A DNA stretch of 64,000 nt, from assembly GCF_913058315.1 (NCBI RefSeq), contig NZ_CAJXQY010000004.1, positions 20,282-84,281 on the forward strand, read 5' to 3'. This DNA comes from an uncultured Alteromonas sp. Its GTDB lineage: Bacteria; Pseudomonadota; Gammaproteobacteria; Enterobacterales; Alteromonadaceae. Below, piece after piece: positions 19,936 to 34,261 of the stretch. The notes under the pieces are model-generated. The model saw only the letters and a program-made list of their open reading frames with translations. It searched no databases and was not told the origin of the DNA. The position numbers were made by a program, and so were the translations under genes. Positions within the stretch are counted from its first letter, which is position 1, and every line of letters starts with the position of its first letter.

Positions 19936-20771
19936 AGTTACACAACACTAACGTGATGCGCGGAATAATCGGCATTATTGTCAGCATAGCGTTAGTGAGC
20001 TGCACAGGTCCTGAACGGCCGGCGCCGGTGGTAGTACTGAACAGTCAGCACTACCCCAAAACGGCGGAAAAGCTCACCCAGTACACCGTCAAAGCAGGGG
20101 ATACGCTCTATGCGATTGCCTGGTATACAGGGAACGATTACCGGGATATAGCGAAATGGAATTCGTTGTCCGAACCCTACAATATTTATCCCGGCCAATC
20201 ACTGAATTTACAACAACCGCGAAGGGTGTCAAAAAAACCTCGAAGTGTCAATAATATGACTGGTCAAACCAGTAGGCAAAATCCAAAAATGTCTATTGAC
20301 CAAAAAGATAGCCAGGCGTATTGTAATTGTGAATCAGATGTTAACAACACAAAAGGAGTTGTGAGTAAGCCCAAAAAGAACGGGTTTCCACAACGTGTTG
20401 AAAAATGGATGTGGCCTGCACAAGGTCGGTTCCAATTATCAAACAGTAACGGTCAGACCACCCAAACAGGGGTCGACATTTACTCAAATCAGGGCAGCGA
20501 AATCGTTGCTGCTGCCGCAGGGAAAGTTGTATACGCTGGTAACGCGCTGCGCGGATACGGTAATCTAATAATAATAAAACACACCGAATCCTTTTTAAGT
20601 GCATATGCGCATAATGATCAGATAATGGTCAGTGAGCGTGACTGGGTTAACGCGGGTCAGGAAATTGCAAAAATGGGCAACACCGGAACAACAACCGTTA
20701 AGCTCCATTTTGAAATACGTTATCGGGGAAAAGCAGTAGAACCGATGAAATATCTACCAAACAAACAATAA
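19932..20771 (+). CDS. nlpD: Murein hydrolase activator NlpD
   Basis: An outer-membrane lipoprotein of 279 residues: signal peptide with lipobox LVSC, LysM peptidoglycan-binding domain (about 48-95; YTVKAGDTLYAIAWYTG) and C-terminal LytM/M23 domain (about 170-275). The LytM zinc ligands look incomplete: the segment before VDIYSNQG has Thr rather than His, as expected for NlpD, which activates amidase AmiC instead of cutting peptidoglycan. The start overlaps the YqaA stop by four bases. The stretch just after the LysM domain is low complexity and variable. In E. coli the main rpoS promoter lies inside nlpD. Confidence 0.93.
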   Translation: MKLHNTNVMRGIIGIIVSIALVSCTGPERPAPVVVLNSQHYPKTAEKLTQYTVKAGDTLYAIAWYTGNDYRDIAKWNSLSEPYNIYPGQSLNLQQPRRVSKKPRSVNNMTGQTSRQNPKMSIDQKDSQAYCNCESDVNNTKGVVSKPKKNGFPQRVEKWMWPAQGRFQLSNSNGQTTQTGVDIYSNQGSEIVAAAAGKVVYAGNALRGYGNLIIIKHTESFLSAYAHNDQIMVSERDWVNAGQEIAKMGNTGTTTVKLHFEIRYRGKAVEPMKYLPNKQ

Positions 20772-20846
20772 CAATAACAATAAATAATAATAATAATTAA
20801 GAATCAGGAGAACGTCGTAAGGTAAAACAACGCAGGAGATACAGTT

Positions 20847-21842
20847 GTGGGTCAACAAAATATCGCTGTCATCGACGCAACACCCCAAGACGAAGTAGAC
20901 AACATCGAAGTTAATGAAAATATCAAAGACGACGAGTTGTTAAATGAAGAAAATGAAAAAACCAAGACCGACACCTGGATCAACCAGGAAGAGGTCACAA
21001 AAACACTGGATGCAACTCAGTTATACCTGAGCGAAATTGGTTATTCTCCCCTGCTTACCGCAGAAGAAGAAGTCCACTTTGCACGCAGAGCACTGAAAGG
21101 CTGCGAAGCATCTCGTAAGCGAATGATCGTTAGCAACCTCAGGTTGGTAGTGAAGATTGCCCGACGTTACAACAATAGAGGCCTGGCACTGCTGGATCTT
21201 ATTGAGGAAGGCAACCTTGGATTGATTCGGGCCGTTGAAAAGTTTGATCCGGAAAGAGGGTTCAGATTCTCAACGTATGCAACATGGTGGATTCGTCAGA
21301 CTATTGAACGAGCCATTATGAATCAAACCCGGACGATTCGGTTACCAATTCATGTGGTAAAAGAATTAAACGTCTATTTGCGTGCGGCCCGTGAACTGGC
21401 TCAAGAGCTTGATCACGAACCTACAGCAGAAGACATTGCACTTTATCTGGACAAGCCCATTGATGAAGTTAGCAAGATGCTGCGTCTTAATGAACGCATC
21501 AGCTCTGTTGACACCCCCATTGGTGGTGAAAATGATAAAGCATTGCTCGATATTCTGGCGGACGATAATGAATCAAGTCCGGAGGACGAGTTACAGGACA
21601 GCAATATTAAACAAAATATTGTGTCCTGGTTGCAGGAACTAAACGCTAAGCAACGTGAAGTGCTGGCCAGAAGATTTGGACTGATGGGCTACGAGCCCTC
21701 AACCCTTGAAGATGTAGGCGCTGAGATTGGCCTGACGCGTGAAAGGGTTCGGCAGATTCAGGTAGAAGGTCTGCGTCGTTTAAAAGACATGCTCAGTAGT
21801 CAGGGCCTGGATTTAGAAAGCGTCTTTAGCCGTCTAAGTTAA
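20847..21842 (+). CDS. rpoS: RNA polymerase sigma factor RpoS (sigma-38)
   Basis: The stationary-phase and general-stress sigma factor, 331 residues. The acidic N-terminus (region 1.1) is followed by [21 protein letters not shown] (region 1.2), [21 protein letters not shown] and [17 protein letters not shown] (region 2), and the region 4 helix-turn-helix [20 protein letters not shown]. The start is GTG with AGGAG about 10 bases upstream. The leader just after nlpD is an AAT-rich tract (about 20,766-20,800). Gene order nlpD-rpoS is the standard one. Confidence 0.97.
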   Translation: MGQQNIAVIDATPQDEVDNIEVNENIKDDELLNEENEKTKTDTWINQEEVTKTLDATQLYLSEIGYSPLLTAEEEVHFARRALKGCEASRKRMIVSNLRLVVKIARRYNNRGLALLDLIEEGNLGLIRAVEKFDPERGFRFSTYATWWIRQTIERAIMNQTRTIRLPIHVVKELNVYLRAARELAQELDHEPTAEDIALYLDKPIDEVSKMLRLNERISSVDTPIGGENDKALLDILADDNESSPEDELQDSNIKQNIVSWLQELNAKQREVLARRFGLMGYEPSTLEDVGAEIGLTRERVRQIQVEGLRRLKDMLSSQGLDLESVFSRLS

Positions 21843-21851
21843 TTGATACAC

Positions 21852-21880
21852 AAAAACGCCCCGATTCGGGGCGTTTTTTA
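21852..21880. terminator. Bidirectional intrinsic terminator, rpoS / folA
   Basis: AAAAACGCCCC-GATT-GGGGCG-TTTTTT: a strong 7-bp GC stem with A-tract and T-tract, placed just after the rpoS stop and overlapping the end of the converging folA gene. Confidence 0.88.
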
Positions 21881-22372
21881 TTGTCTGTCGAGAGTAATGA
21901 ATCGGTATGGATGCGGGTTTTTATCGTCTGCTTCAAACGATTGCTCGTTGGTGATAAGCCATTCACCAGCGGTCTTATAGTCTGGGAAATGAGTATCGCC
22001 TTCAGTATCGAGCTCTATCTGCGTAAGATATAAGCGATCAGCTTTAGGTAACAGGCTGGCATAAATTTTACCGCCACCGATGATCATCACTTCTTCCGTT
22101 TCTGTTTCCTGCGCTTTTTGCAGGGCCGGCTCAATGGCGTTAACCACCACCGCATCGTCCAACTGATAGTTAATATCGGTTGTAATAACAATGTTCAATC
22201 GGCCAGGTAAGGCTCTGCCAATGGATTCATAGGTTTTTCTGCCCATAATCACTGGTTTGCCCAGGGTAGTGCGTTTAAAGTGCGCCAGGTCTGCTGGCAT
22301 ATGCCAGGGCATCTGGTTATCTTTGCCAATTACCCGATCGTTCGCCATGGCGGCAATCATAGCTATTTTCAT
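21878..22372 (-). CDS. folA: Dihydrofolate reductase
   Basis: DHFR reduces dihydrofolate with NADPH and is the trimethoprim target. With the start at 22,372 the protein has 164 residues and begins MKIAMIAAMANDRVIGKDNQMPWHMPADL, with acidic active-site Asp28, then GKPVIMGRKTYESIG. A start twelve bases upstream (GTG) is possible, but the AAGGTG ribosome site is better spaced for 22,372. It is chromosomal FolA, not a mobile dfr type, judging by its neighbours. Converges with rpoS. Confidence 0.94.
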   Translation of the reverse strand: MKIAMIAAMANDRVIGKDNQMPWHMPADLAHFKRTTLGKPVIMGRKTYESIGRALPGRLNIVITTDINYQLDDAVVVNAIEPALQKAQETETEEVMIIGGGKIYASLLPKADRLYLTQIELDTEGDTHFPDYKTAGEWLITNEQSFEADDKNPHPYRFITLDRQ

Positions 22373-22400
22373 TTTCACTGACACCTTACTACCCGTCAGG

Positions 22401-23585
<1,185 letters not shown>

Positions 23586-23671
23586 TTAAGTGTAACTCAC
23601 TTTATCAAAGTGCGTAGCAGTTATGCCTGCATACCACTTCAATGATTATAACCTGTCTGTGTTGCCTGCAA

Positions 23672-23703
23672 CAAAAAACCCCGCAAGCGCGGGGTTTTTT
23701 TAA
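23672..23703 (-). terminator. Intrinsic terminator after rpmA
   Basis: ACCCCGC-GCTT-GCGGGGT on the minus strand followed by a run of seven T. It sits 19 bases beyond the rpmA stop and would separate or attenuate transcription into obgE. Confidence 0.85.
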
Positions 23704-23721
23704 TCAGTATGCGATTGCGCT

Positions 23722-23979
23722 TTATTCAGCAACAATGCTCACAAACTTACGGTTGTTAGGTCCTTTAACTTCGAACTTAACTTTGCCGTCAGATAATGCG
23801 AACAGGGTGTGGTCTTTGCCGATACCCATGTTGTTACCAGCGTGGAAACGAGTACCGCGCTGTCTAACAATGATGTTACCGGCCAGCACAGACTCACCAC
23901 CAAAACGCTTAACACCTAAACGTTTACTTTCTGAGTCGCGACCGTTTTTGGTACTACCACCAGCTTTTTTGTGTGCCAT
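23722..23979 (-). CDS. rpmA: 50S ribosomal protein L27
   Basis: An 85-residue ribosomal protein near the peptidyl-transferase centre. [19 protein letters not shown] and [15 protein letters not shown] are diagnostic. The N-terminus starts directly with the mature-type sequence of gammaproteobacteria. It follows rplU by 15 bases. Confidence 0.97.
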   Translation of the reverse strand: MAHKKAGGSTKNGRDSESKRLGVKRFGGESVLAGNIIVRQRGTRFHAGNNMGIGKDHTLFALSDGKVKFEVKGPNNRKFVSIVAE

Positions 23980-23994
23980 GTGTCTATGCTCCTA

Positions 23995-24306
23995 TTATGC
24001 GTTAATACCAGTGATTTTCACTTCAGTGAACCACTGACGGTGACCCGCTTGCTTACGCGAGTGCTTACGACGACGGAACTTAACGATTTTTACTTTATCG
24101 CCACGACCGTGTGTAACCACTTCAGCAGTCACTTTACCACCGGCTACATATGGTGTGCCGATTTTAACGTCGTCACCATTGCTAACCATTAATACGTTAT
24201 CAAACTCTACACTGTCGCCTGGAGCGACTTCGATCTTCTCGAGACGAACGGTTTGACCTTCGGCCACACGGTGTTGTTTACCACCACTTTGGAAAACCGC
24301 GTACAT
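23995..24306 (-). CDS. rplU: 50S ribosomal protein L21
   Basis: With the start at 24,306 the protein has 103 residues, the family length, and begins [22 protein letters not shown] lies upstream at the proper distance. A longer frame reaching 24,342 adds twelve arginine-rich residues and is not supported. The C-terminal [14 protein letters not shown] is typical. First gene of the rplU-rpmA unit. Confidence 0.97.
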   Translation of the reverse strand: MYAVFQSGGKQHRVAEGQTVRLEKIEVAPGDSVEFDNVLMVSNGDDVKIGTPYVAGGKVTAEVVTHGRGDKVKIVKFRRRKHSRKQAGHRQWFTEVKITGINA

Positions 24307-24730
24307 AACTTTCTCCGCTCTGCGCCTAAATTTATTGCGCAATCAATTCTAAAACAGGGCGCGAATTGTACGTGAATCGATTTTCGATCTCAACCCCAGA
24401 ATGCGAAAAAAGTTTATTTTTCGAGCGAAGTTATCAATCGCCGGTCAGAGTGACTATTTTAACAGGTTTAACGGTCAACAAAAATGCTTGTTTTGATTGA
24501 TATTTACCTGCAATTTCAAGGTCATGCGATTTTATACTTAAGGAGGCGTATGGATTGTGTTTGTCTGATAGTCGCGGCGATGGGCGCCCTGCGATCGCCG
24601 GATCCGTTGTCATTTGTCCCGACAAGCCTGTTAATTATGGTGAAATTAATCTAATTCACTGGATAGACGATAATATTTATGTACAATCTGCTGCCAGTCA
24701 GCTTACACGTTCCGGACACTACGAGACGCT
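24307..24730. promoter_or_regulatory. Divergent intergenic region, rplU / ispB
   Basis: 424 bases separating the divergent ribosomal and ispB genes, the usual position for both promoters. The ispB side contains TACAAT at about 24,681, a plausible -10. A 34-codon frame with a perfect ribosome site (24,550-24,654, listed separately) lies inside. No hairpin suggestive of an L21 leader element was evident. Confidence 0.45.
24550..24654 (+). CDS. Possible 34-residue small protein upstream of ispB
   Basis: AAGGAGG at 24,540-24,546 is a perfect Shine-Dalgarno sequence three bases before an ATG that opens a 34-codon frame (starting MDCVCLIVAAMGALRSP and ending MVKLI). The product is mildly hydrophobic with no known family. 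A TATACT hexamer lies only a few bases before the ribosome site. The distance from SD to ATG is short (three bases), which weakens the case. It could be a leader peptide for ispB or chance. Confidence 0.25.
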   Translation: MDCVCLIVAAMGALRSPDPLSFVPTSLLIMVKLI

Positions 24731-25702
24731 ATGAATATTGATCAAATAAAAGCATTGGCCGAATCCGATATGCAGGCAGTTAATAAACTGATCCAGCAGC
24801 AGGTCGATTCGGATGTTGCCCTGATCAATCAACTTGGCTTTTATATTGTTAACAGTGGCGGCAAACGACTCCGCCCGCTGTTAACCGTGCTGGCGGCCCG
24901 AGCGTTAAACATTGAATCCGGTCAGCATCACACGCTGGCTGCGATAATCGAATTTATTCATACCGCTACGCTGTTACACGATGATGTGGTTGATGAATCA
25001 ACCATGCGCCGTGGTCGCGAAACGGCTAATGCCCTGTTTGGTAATCAGGCCAGCGTACTGGTAGGAGACTTCCTTTATACACGTAGTTTCCAGATGATGG
25101 TTGAGCTACAGAGTATGCGGGTTATGGAAATCCTGTCTGACTCCACCAACCGCATTGCTCAGGGTGAAGTTCAGCAGTTGATGAACTGCAACGATCCGGA
25201 TACCACCGAGGCGAGCTACTTCGACGTAATTTATGGCAAAACTGCCCGTTTGTTTGAAGCGGCCACTCAGTTAGCCGCGGTGATTACCGGACAATCCGCT
25301 GAAGTTGAACAGGCTATGCAGGCGTACGGTCGCCATCTGGGGACTGCATTTCAGCTGGCTGATGACATTCTCGACTACGAGTCTGACAGCGAGGCCATGG
25401 GCAAAAATGCCGGCGACGATCTGGCTGAAGGTAAACCTACCCTGCCTTTGCTTTATGCGATGTGGCATGCCAATGAAGAAGACGCATTGCTTATCCGTGA
25501 AGCCATCGAAAAAGCCAATGGATTACCCCATTTACAACGCATAGTAGCGGTAATGAATGATACCGGTGCACTGAGCTACACCCGTCAGAAAGCCTTTGAA
25601 GAAGCTGATACGGCAATCTCAGCGCTTAATGTGTTGCCTGAAAGCGATTACAAGCAGGCGCTGATTGCCCTGGCGCACATCGCTGTAGACCGCAATAGCT
25701 AA
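24731..25702 (+). CDS. ispB: Octaprenyl diphosphate synthase
   Basis: IspB builds the C40 side chain of ubiquinone and menaquinone. The 323 residues have both aspartate-rich motifs, LLHDDVVDESTMRRG and QLADDILDYESDS, and the K-R-R region GGKRLRPLLTVLAA. Placement divergent to rplU is the conserved gammaproteobacterial order. It converges with and slightly overlaps the ZIP gene (four bases). Confidence 0.96.
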   Translation: MNIDQIKALAESDMQAVNKLIQQQVDSDVALINQLGFYIVNSGGKRLRPLLTVLAARALNIESGQHHTLAAIIEFIHTATLLHDDVVDESTMRRGRETANALFGNQASVLVGDFLYTRSFQMMVELQSMRVMEILSDSTNRIAQGEVQQLMNCNDPDTTEASYFDVIYGKTARLFEAATQLAAVITGQSAEVEQAMQAYGRHLGTAFQLADDILDYESDSEAMGKNAGDDLAEGKPTLPLLYAMWHANEEDALLIREAIEKANGLPHLQRIVAVMNDTGALSYTRQKAFEEADTAISALNVLPESDYKQALIALAHIAVDRNS

Positions 25703-26409
25703 AGGCTAAATCCCAACATTCCTATCATAAAACCCAGGATCCCGCCCAGCGGCGGTGCCCAGTGGTTATCCATCCGCACCTGGGGGGCGATGTCCTGCAG
25801 CACCGAATAAAGAATTCCCCCCGCGGCAAACAGCATAATAGCCGATACTACAATCGTATATTGCGAGAGCAGAAAGTACCCTACTAACGCCATCATCGGT
25901 CCCAGCAATGCCATTAGCAAAAACATCACCAGGATTCGCCGCGAGCTAAAATGTCCGGCCGCTTTGAGTTCGCGGTAGGCATTAAAACCCTCGGGAAAAT
26001 TTTGCACTGCAATTAACAACCCTAACAGCACACTGCCACCACCGAGAGCTGCCGTTGTGCCAAGCGCAATGGACTCAGGAATAAAATCAGATAACATCGA
26101 GGCCAACTGACTGGCGGGCAGTTGTTTTCGCGCCAGCCAGATATCCAGTGCCATAAAAGCCAGGGCACCAAGCAGGAAACTCACGCAGGAGGCGGCAGTC
26201 CCCAGCTCCTGCATGCCATCCGGCACCAGCACCAGCGCCACCGCCGACAACAGTGCTCCGGCCCCCATGGCGAGGATGCCATGCCGTAACTCTTCGTCGA
26301 GCCAGGCCGGAAAAACGCCTTCAACCCTGGCCAGTAAGCCGCCCGCCGGCATAGCGAGGCCAGCCACGAGTGCCATTATCACAACATAGACGACTGACGG
26401 GTCTGTCAC
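25699..26409 (-). CDS. ZIP-family metal transporter
   Basis: A 236-residue inner-membrane protein with about eight helices. ZIP signatures are visible: HGILAMGAGALLSAVALVL in the second helix, and the paired metal-binding helices DFIPESIALGTTAALGGG and LLIAVQNFPEGFNAYREL, with His replaced by Asp and Gln at positions that vary in the family. It probably imports a divalent metal such as zinc or iron; specificity cannot be told. Gene follows pepQ by 33 bases. Confidence 0.82.
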   Translation of the reverse strand: MTDPSVVYVVIMALVAGLAMPAGGLLARVEGVFPAWLDEELRHGILAMGAGALLSAVALVLVPDGMQELGTAASCVSFLLGALAFMALDIWLARKQLPASQLASMLSDFIPESIALGTTAALGGGSVLLGLLIAVQNFPEGFNAYRELKAAGHFSSRRILVMFLLMALLGPMMALVGYFLLSQYTIVVSAIMLFAAGGILYSVLQDIAPQVRMDNHWAPPLGGILGFMIGMLGFSL

Positions 26410-26442
26410 GCAATTCCCTCTGTTAACTGTGTTCGCGGCGGC

Positions 26443-27825
<1,383 letters not shown>

Positions 27826-29778
27826 CTAAGGTAAAGTCAGGCTGTCCGCCGAGAGTTTCATGCGACTCAAAGTATCAAACAGGTGTGAGGGCTGACCGAG
27901 CTGAACCTGATAGATATACCGGTACGCCATCACCGCTTTTACGTAATGCCGGGTCTCCCGGTATGGGATGTTCTCAATCCAGACATCCAGCGATTGCTCG
28001 CCGCTGGTTGGCAACCACTCCATCACCCGCTGCCAGCCAGCATTGTACGATGCAGACACCAGCACCGGGTTATGGTTGAGTTTGTCGTTTAAGTATTTTA
28101 AATACTGAATACCAAACTCCAGGTTTTGTTCAGGTTCGAGCAAAGTGCGATACCCTACCCGCTGATTGCTGATGTAATTTACCGTGCCGGGCATTAACTG
28201 CATCAGTCCGCGTGCACCGGCAGGAGACACCGCATCAACCATAAACGAACTCTCCCGACGAGCAATGGCCATTGCCAGCGCCGGGTCGACCTCATGCTGA
28301 GAAGCCTGTTGCTGAAATTCCTCGGCAAACGCCATAGGAAAGCGGCGACGCACATCATTAAAATAACCGGTTTGCGCAAAGCCAATAATCGCCTGATCAT
28401 GCCATCCCCAGTCACTGGCAAGCAGGGTCACGGCACGCTTTTCTTCGGTGGTTAACCGCCGGTTGAGGTAATACCATTCCCGCCGGGCTTCTACATACCG
28501 GCCCAGCTTGAATAACTCATAAGCGCGCTGTACCGCAGGCACTGTACTCATTCTGGCCAGGGTGTAATCACTCATTTCCAGAGGTTTATCGGCCAATTCA
28601 GGCGGCTGTTGCAGCCGGGCACTGGCCAGGAACCCGTAATAATGGCGCTCTTTGGCCAGCTCGCCGTAAAGTTGTTGCGGCCCTTGTGCCGCCTCAAGTT
28701 CTCCCAACCCGCGAGCCCGCCAATAACGGAAAGCATCCTGACGCTGCTCATCCTCCGGCGCGGTCTGAATAACTTCTAACGCCTGCTGCCAGTCACTTTG
28801 CCGCAGCATGTAAGCCAAATGCCAGTGCCTGACATCTTCCTCAGCGTCAGGGACGTTAGCCTTAGCCAGCCACTGATCGGCGTTATCATCGCCTTCAATC
28901 ACCAGACTGATCGCAATAGCACGGTAAATCTGTCTGGTTTGCGCTTCGCTGAAGGCAATTTTGCCCTGCCAGTACTGAAAGGCCTTTATGGCTTTTGCCG
29001 GTGTTTGCCAGGCGAGTCGAATCAGGCCGTAATACAGCACCGCCTTTTCCTGCTCCGGGTATTTACCAGGGAACAAGCTATAGTTGAGCACAGTAGACGA
29101 TGAACGTCGGGTTTGCCGCCATAAATCCACCAGATAATGATGTGATGCAGGCAGCCTGCGCTGTAAATACCCCAGCAGATTGCGATCGCCGCCTCTTATT
29201 ACTTTTTCAATCCGGCCCAATACTTTATCGGTGGTCATATGACCGGCTTGTTGCCATTGTTTAAATACCGGGTCGCATTCGTCCGGGCGTGACTGCCCCG
29301 ATAACCACAGGGCATCGACCTGCTCAAACCAATAGTCGGGCGCATCGGACTCCTGCAACTGATAGTGCAGATACTGGCAGGTGTATTTAGTGCCCAATCC
29401 CGGCTGATAAGCCTCGATAAACGCCGCCTGTTTTTGTCGCTTGCTTAACAGGTCGAGCCAGCGTTTACGCAGGTGAGTTGCCAGGGGGGTGCCAGCATAA
29501 CGGGCCAGAAACTCATCCACCGTTGCAGCGGTGAGGTTACTCAGGGTCCGCTCGGCGAGCCGTAACTTCAGATAAGGCACCAAAGGATAGTTAGCCAGGT
29601 CTTCAATATCCTTGTGGATAGCCGGCAGCTTAGAAACTGGCAGGGTATTGAGTTGTTTTTCAAGACTCAGAAATTGTGCACGTTGCTGTTCACGCTGCTT
29701 GCCATCCTCGGCAAAGGAGAGCGGCGATAGGATCCAACTCATTAACGTGAATAGCAGAACGAACCGCATTGCCTGCAC
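27826..29778 (-). CDS. slt: Soluble lytic murein transglycosylase
   Basis: A 650-residue periplasmic enzyme that cleaves peptidoglycan to anhydromuropeptides. It has a signal peptide (MRFVLLFTLMSWILSPLSFA, after three residues), a long alpha-superhelical part, and the catalytic domain near the C-terminus: ARRESSFMVDAVSPAGARG, with the Glu of RES as the acid, LMQLMPGT, and VSASYNAGWQRVMEWLP. The GTG start has AAGGAG five bases upstream. Length agrees with E. coli Slt70 (645). Confidence 0.94.
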   Translation of the reverse strand: MQAMRFVLLFTLMSWILSPLSFAEDGKQREQQRAQFLSLEKQLNTLPVSKLPAIHKDIEDLANYPLVPYLKLRLAERTLSNLTAATVDEFLARYAGTPLATHLRKRWLDLLSKRQKQAAFIEAYQPGLGTKYTCQYLHYQLQESDAPDYWFEQVDALWLSGQSRPDECDPVFKQWQQAGHMTTDKVLGRIEKVIRGGDRNLLGYLQRRLPASHHYLVDLWRQTRRSSSTVLNYSLFPGKYPEQEKAVLYYGLIRLAWQTPAKAIKAFQYWQGKIAFSEAQTRQIYRAIAISLVIEGDDNADQWLAKANVPDAEEDVRHWHLAYMLRQSDWQQALEVIQTAPEDEQRQDAFRYWRARGLGELEAAQGPQQLYGELAKERHYYGFLASARLQQPPELADKPLEMSDYTLARMSTVPAVQRAYELFKLGRYVEARREWYYLNRRLTTEEKRAVTLLASDWGWHDQAIIGFAQTGYFNDVRRRFPMAFAEEFQQQASQHEVDPALAMAIARRESSFMVDAVSPAGARGLMQLMPGTVNYISNQRVGYRTLLEPEQNLEFGIQYLKYLNDKLNHNPVLVSASYNAGWQRVMEWLPTSGEQSLDVWIENIPYRETRHYVKAVMAYRYIYQVQLGQPSHLFDTLSRMKLSADSLTLP

Positions 29779-30193
29779 ACTATCTCCTTCTTCGCTTGGG
29801 GCACCATCGATTCCCCGTAGTGTAGATATTCTGCGTCCGTGATGACAGCGAAAATCGATGACTCGCTTTTCTGCGAGTTTCAGCGCAAAAACTAACCAAC
29901 AGTGCTACCATCAACAACAGCTTTACCGTAACTGGCTGCCTTCCTCTTTAATTTAGCAAAATTGGCAAAAAATGGCAGTGAAAGGATTGGCTATACACAA
30001 CTATAAATAAATTAAATATGCGTTAAAGGGCTTGAAAACGTTACCTTAGACACCATTGATTCAACATAATTGAAACACCCGTTTGAATTTTTGTTGATAT
30101 TTTTCTCTGCATTGGAAAGAATCAGGGTTTGAAAGACAACGCGCCTCCCTACAATTTTATTAATTTCATGCGTAACGCTGAAAGGAGACAACA
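29779..30193. promoter_or_regulatory. Divergent intergenic region, slt / fadBA
   Basis: 415 bases without a supported gene. The fadB-proximal 200 bases are AT-rich and contain a PsrA-like palindrome (listed separately). A small inverted repeat, CTCGC-N6-GCGAG, lies near 29,861-29,876. Frames crossing this region on the minus strand lack coding character. Confidence 0.45.
30069..30088. promoter_or_regulatory. Putative PsrA operator upstream of fadBA
   Basis: ATTGAAAC-ACCC-GTTTGAAT is a 20-base palindrome with one mismatch per arm and fits the PsrA motif (C/G)AAAC-N2-4-GTTT(G/C). PsrA is a TetR-type fatty-acid-responsive repressor of beta-oxidation genes in Pseudomonas and Shewanella. It ends 105 bases before the fadB start. 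The palindrome is seen; the regulator is inference. Confidence 0.55.
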
Positions 30194-33528
<3,335 letters not shown>

Positions 33529-33546
33529 GACTGTATAACTTCATTG

Positions 33547-33575
33547 AAGGGCACCTTAGCGGTGCCCTTTTTTGT
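33547..33575 (+). terminator. Intrinsic terminator of fadBA
   Basis: GGGCACC-TTAGC-GGTGCCC followed by a six-T run, 18 bases after the fadA stop. It also marks the end of the conserved core block in this window. Confidence 0.85.
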
Positions 33576-33672
33576 TGTATGACGAATGCTTAGCCGACAA
33601 CATTAAAGGCGCGTACTGCTCACTGGTGGGTGACTCTTATTTTCACTTTCGCGAGGACCTTGATACAGGCTA

Positions 33673-34227
33673 CTAACCTGCAAAAAAGTGTTTTACTGCA
33701 TCAAACAGGCTGGAACAGCGTTGGTAGCCGGAGGCCACCCCATCGCTTTCATAATGAGAATCCACCCGGTATAACTGGTTGATTCCGGCGCTTTGACCGG
33801 CCTGTATGTCTGACATTTTATCGCCAATCATCACCGAGCTTGCCAGGTCAATCTGATGTTCTGTGGCAGCAGCGTTGATCATACCCGGATTTGGCTTACG
33901 GAAATCACAATCTTTAAGGTATTCGCCCTGACCGTGGGTGGCGTGATGGGGGCAAAACCGAACATCGGTAATGGCGACCCCATGTTGGGAGAATTGCTCA
34001 CACATCCACTTGGTGAGCGCCGCAAACTGCTCTTCTGTGTAGTAACCCCGTCCAATGCCCGCCTGATTAGTTACCACAATAATGTCGTAGCCTTGTTGAG
34101 AGATCATTTTACAGGCTTCAAACACACCGGGGGCAAATTCAAAACTCTCAGGCTCGCACACATAACCGTGATCGATGTTAATCACGCCATCGCGGTCGAG
34201 AAAAAACGCTTTTCGCTTTGGTGCCAT
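33673..34227 (-). CDS. gmhB: D-glycero-D-manno-heptose 1,7-bisphosphate 7-phosphatase
   Basis: A 184-residue HAD-superfamily phosphatase that removes the 7-phosphate during nucleotide-heptose synthesis. LDRDGVIN holds the nucleophile Asp11 and acid Asp13; VVTNQAGIGRG and IGDKMSDIQAG are later HAD motifs. The zinc-loop section has Cys92, His94 and Cys107 but Phe109, where E. coli GmhB has its fourth zinc ligand Cys109. It lies 34 bases downstream of the glycosidase-like lipoprotein gene and forms one edge of the glycan locus. The anomer preferred (alpha or beta) cannot be told. Confidence 0.9.
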   Translation of the reverse strand: MAPKRKAFFLDRDGVINIDHGYVCEPESFEFAPGVFEACKMISQQGYDIIVVTNQAGIGRGYYTEEQFAALTKWMCEQFSQHGVAITDVRFCPHHATHGQGEYLKDCDFRKPNPGMINAAATEHQIDLASSVMIGDKMSDIQAGQSAGINQLYRVDSHYESDGVASGYQRCSSLFDAVKHFFAG

Positions 34228-34261
34228 AATGATTCCATTTAATCGGGCGAGCTCAACTGGC

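Noticed and set aside
24434..24625. 63-codon minus-strand frame upstream of rplU
   Set aside because: No ribosome site or family resemblance, and it covers the divergent promoter region.
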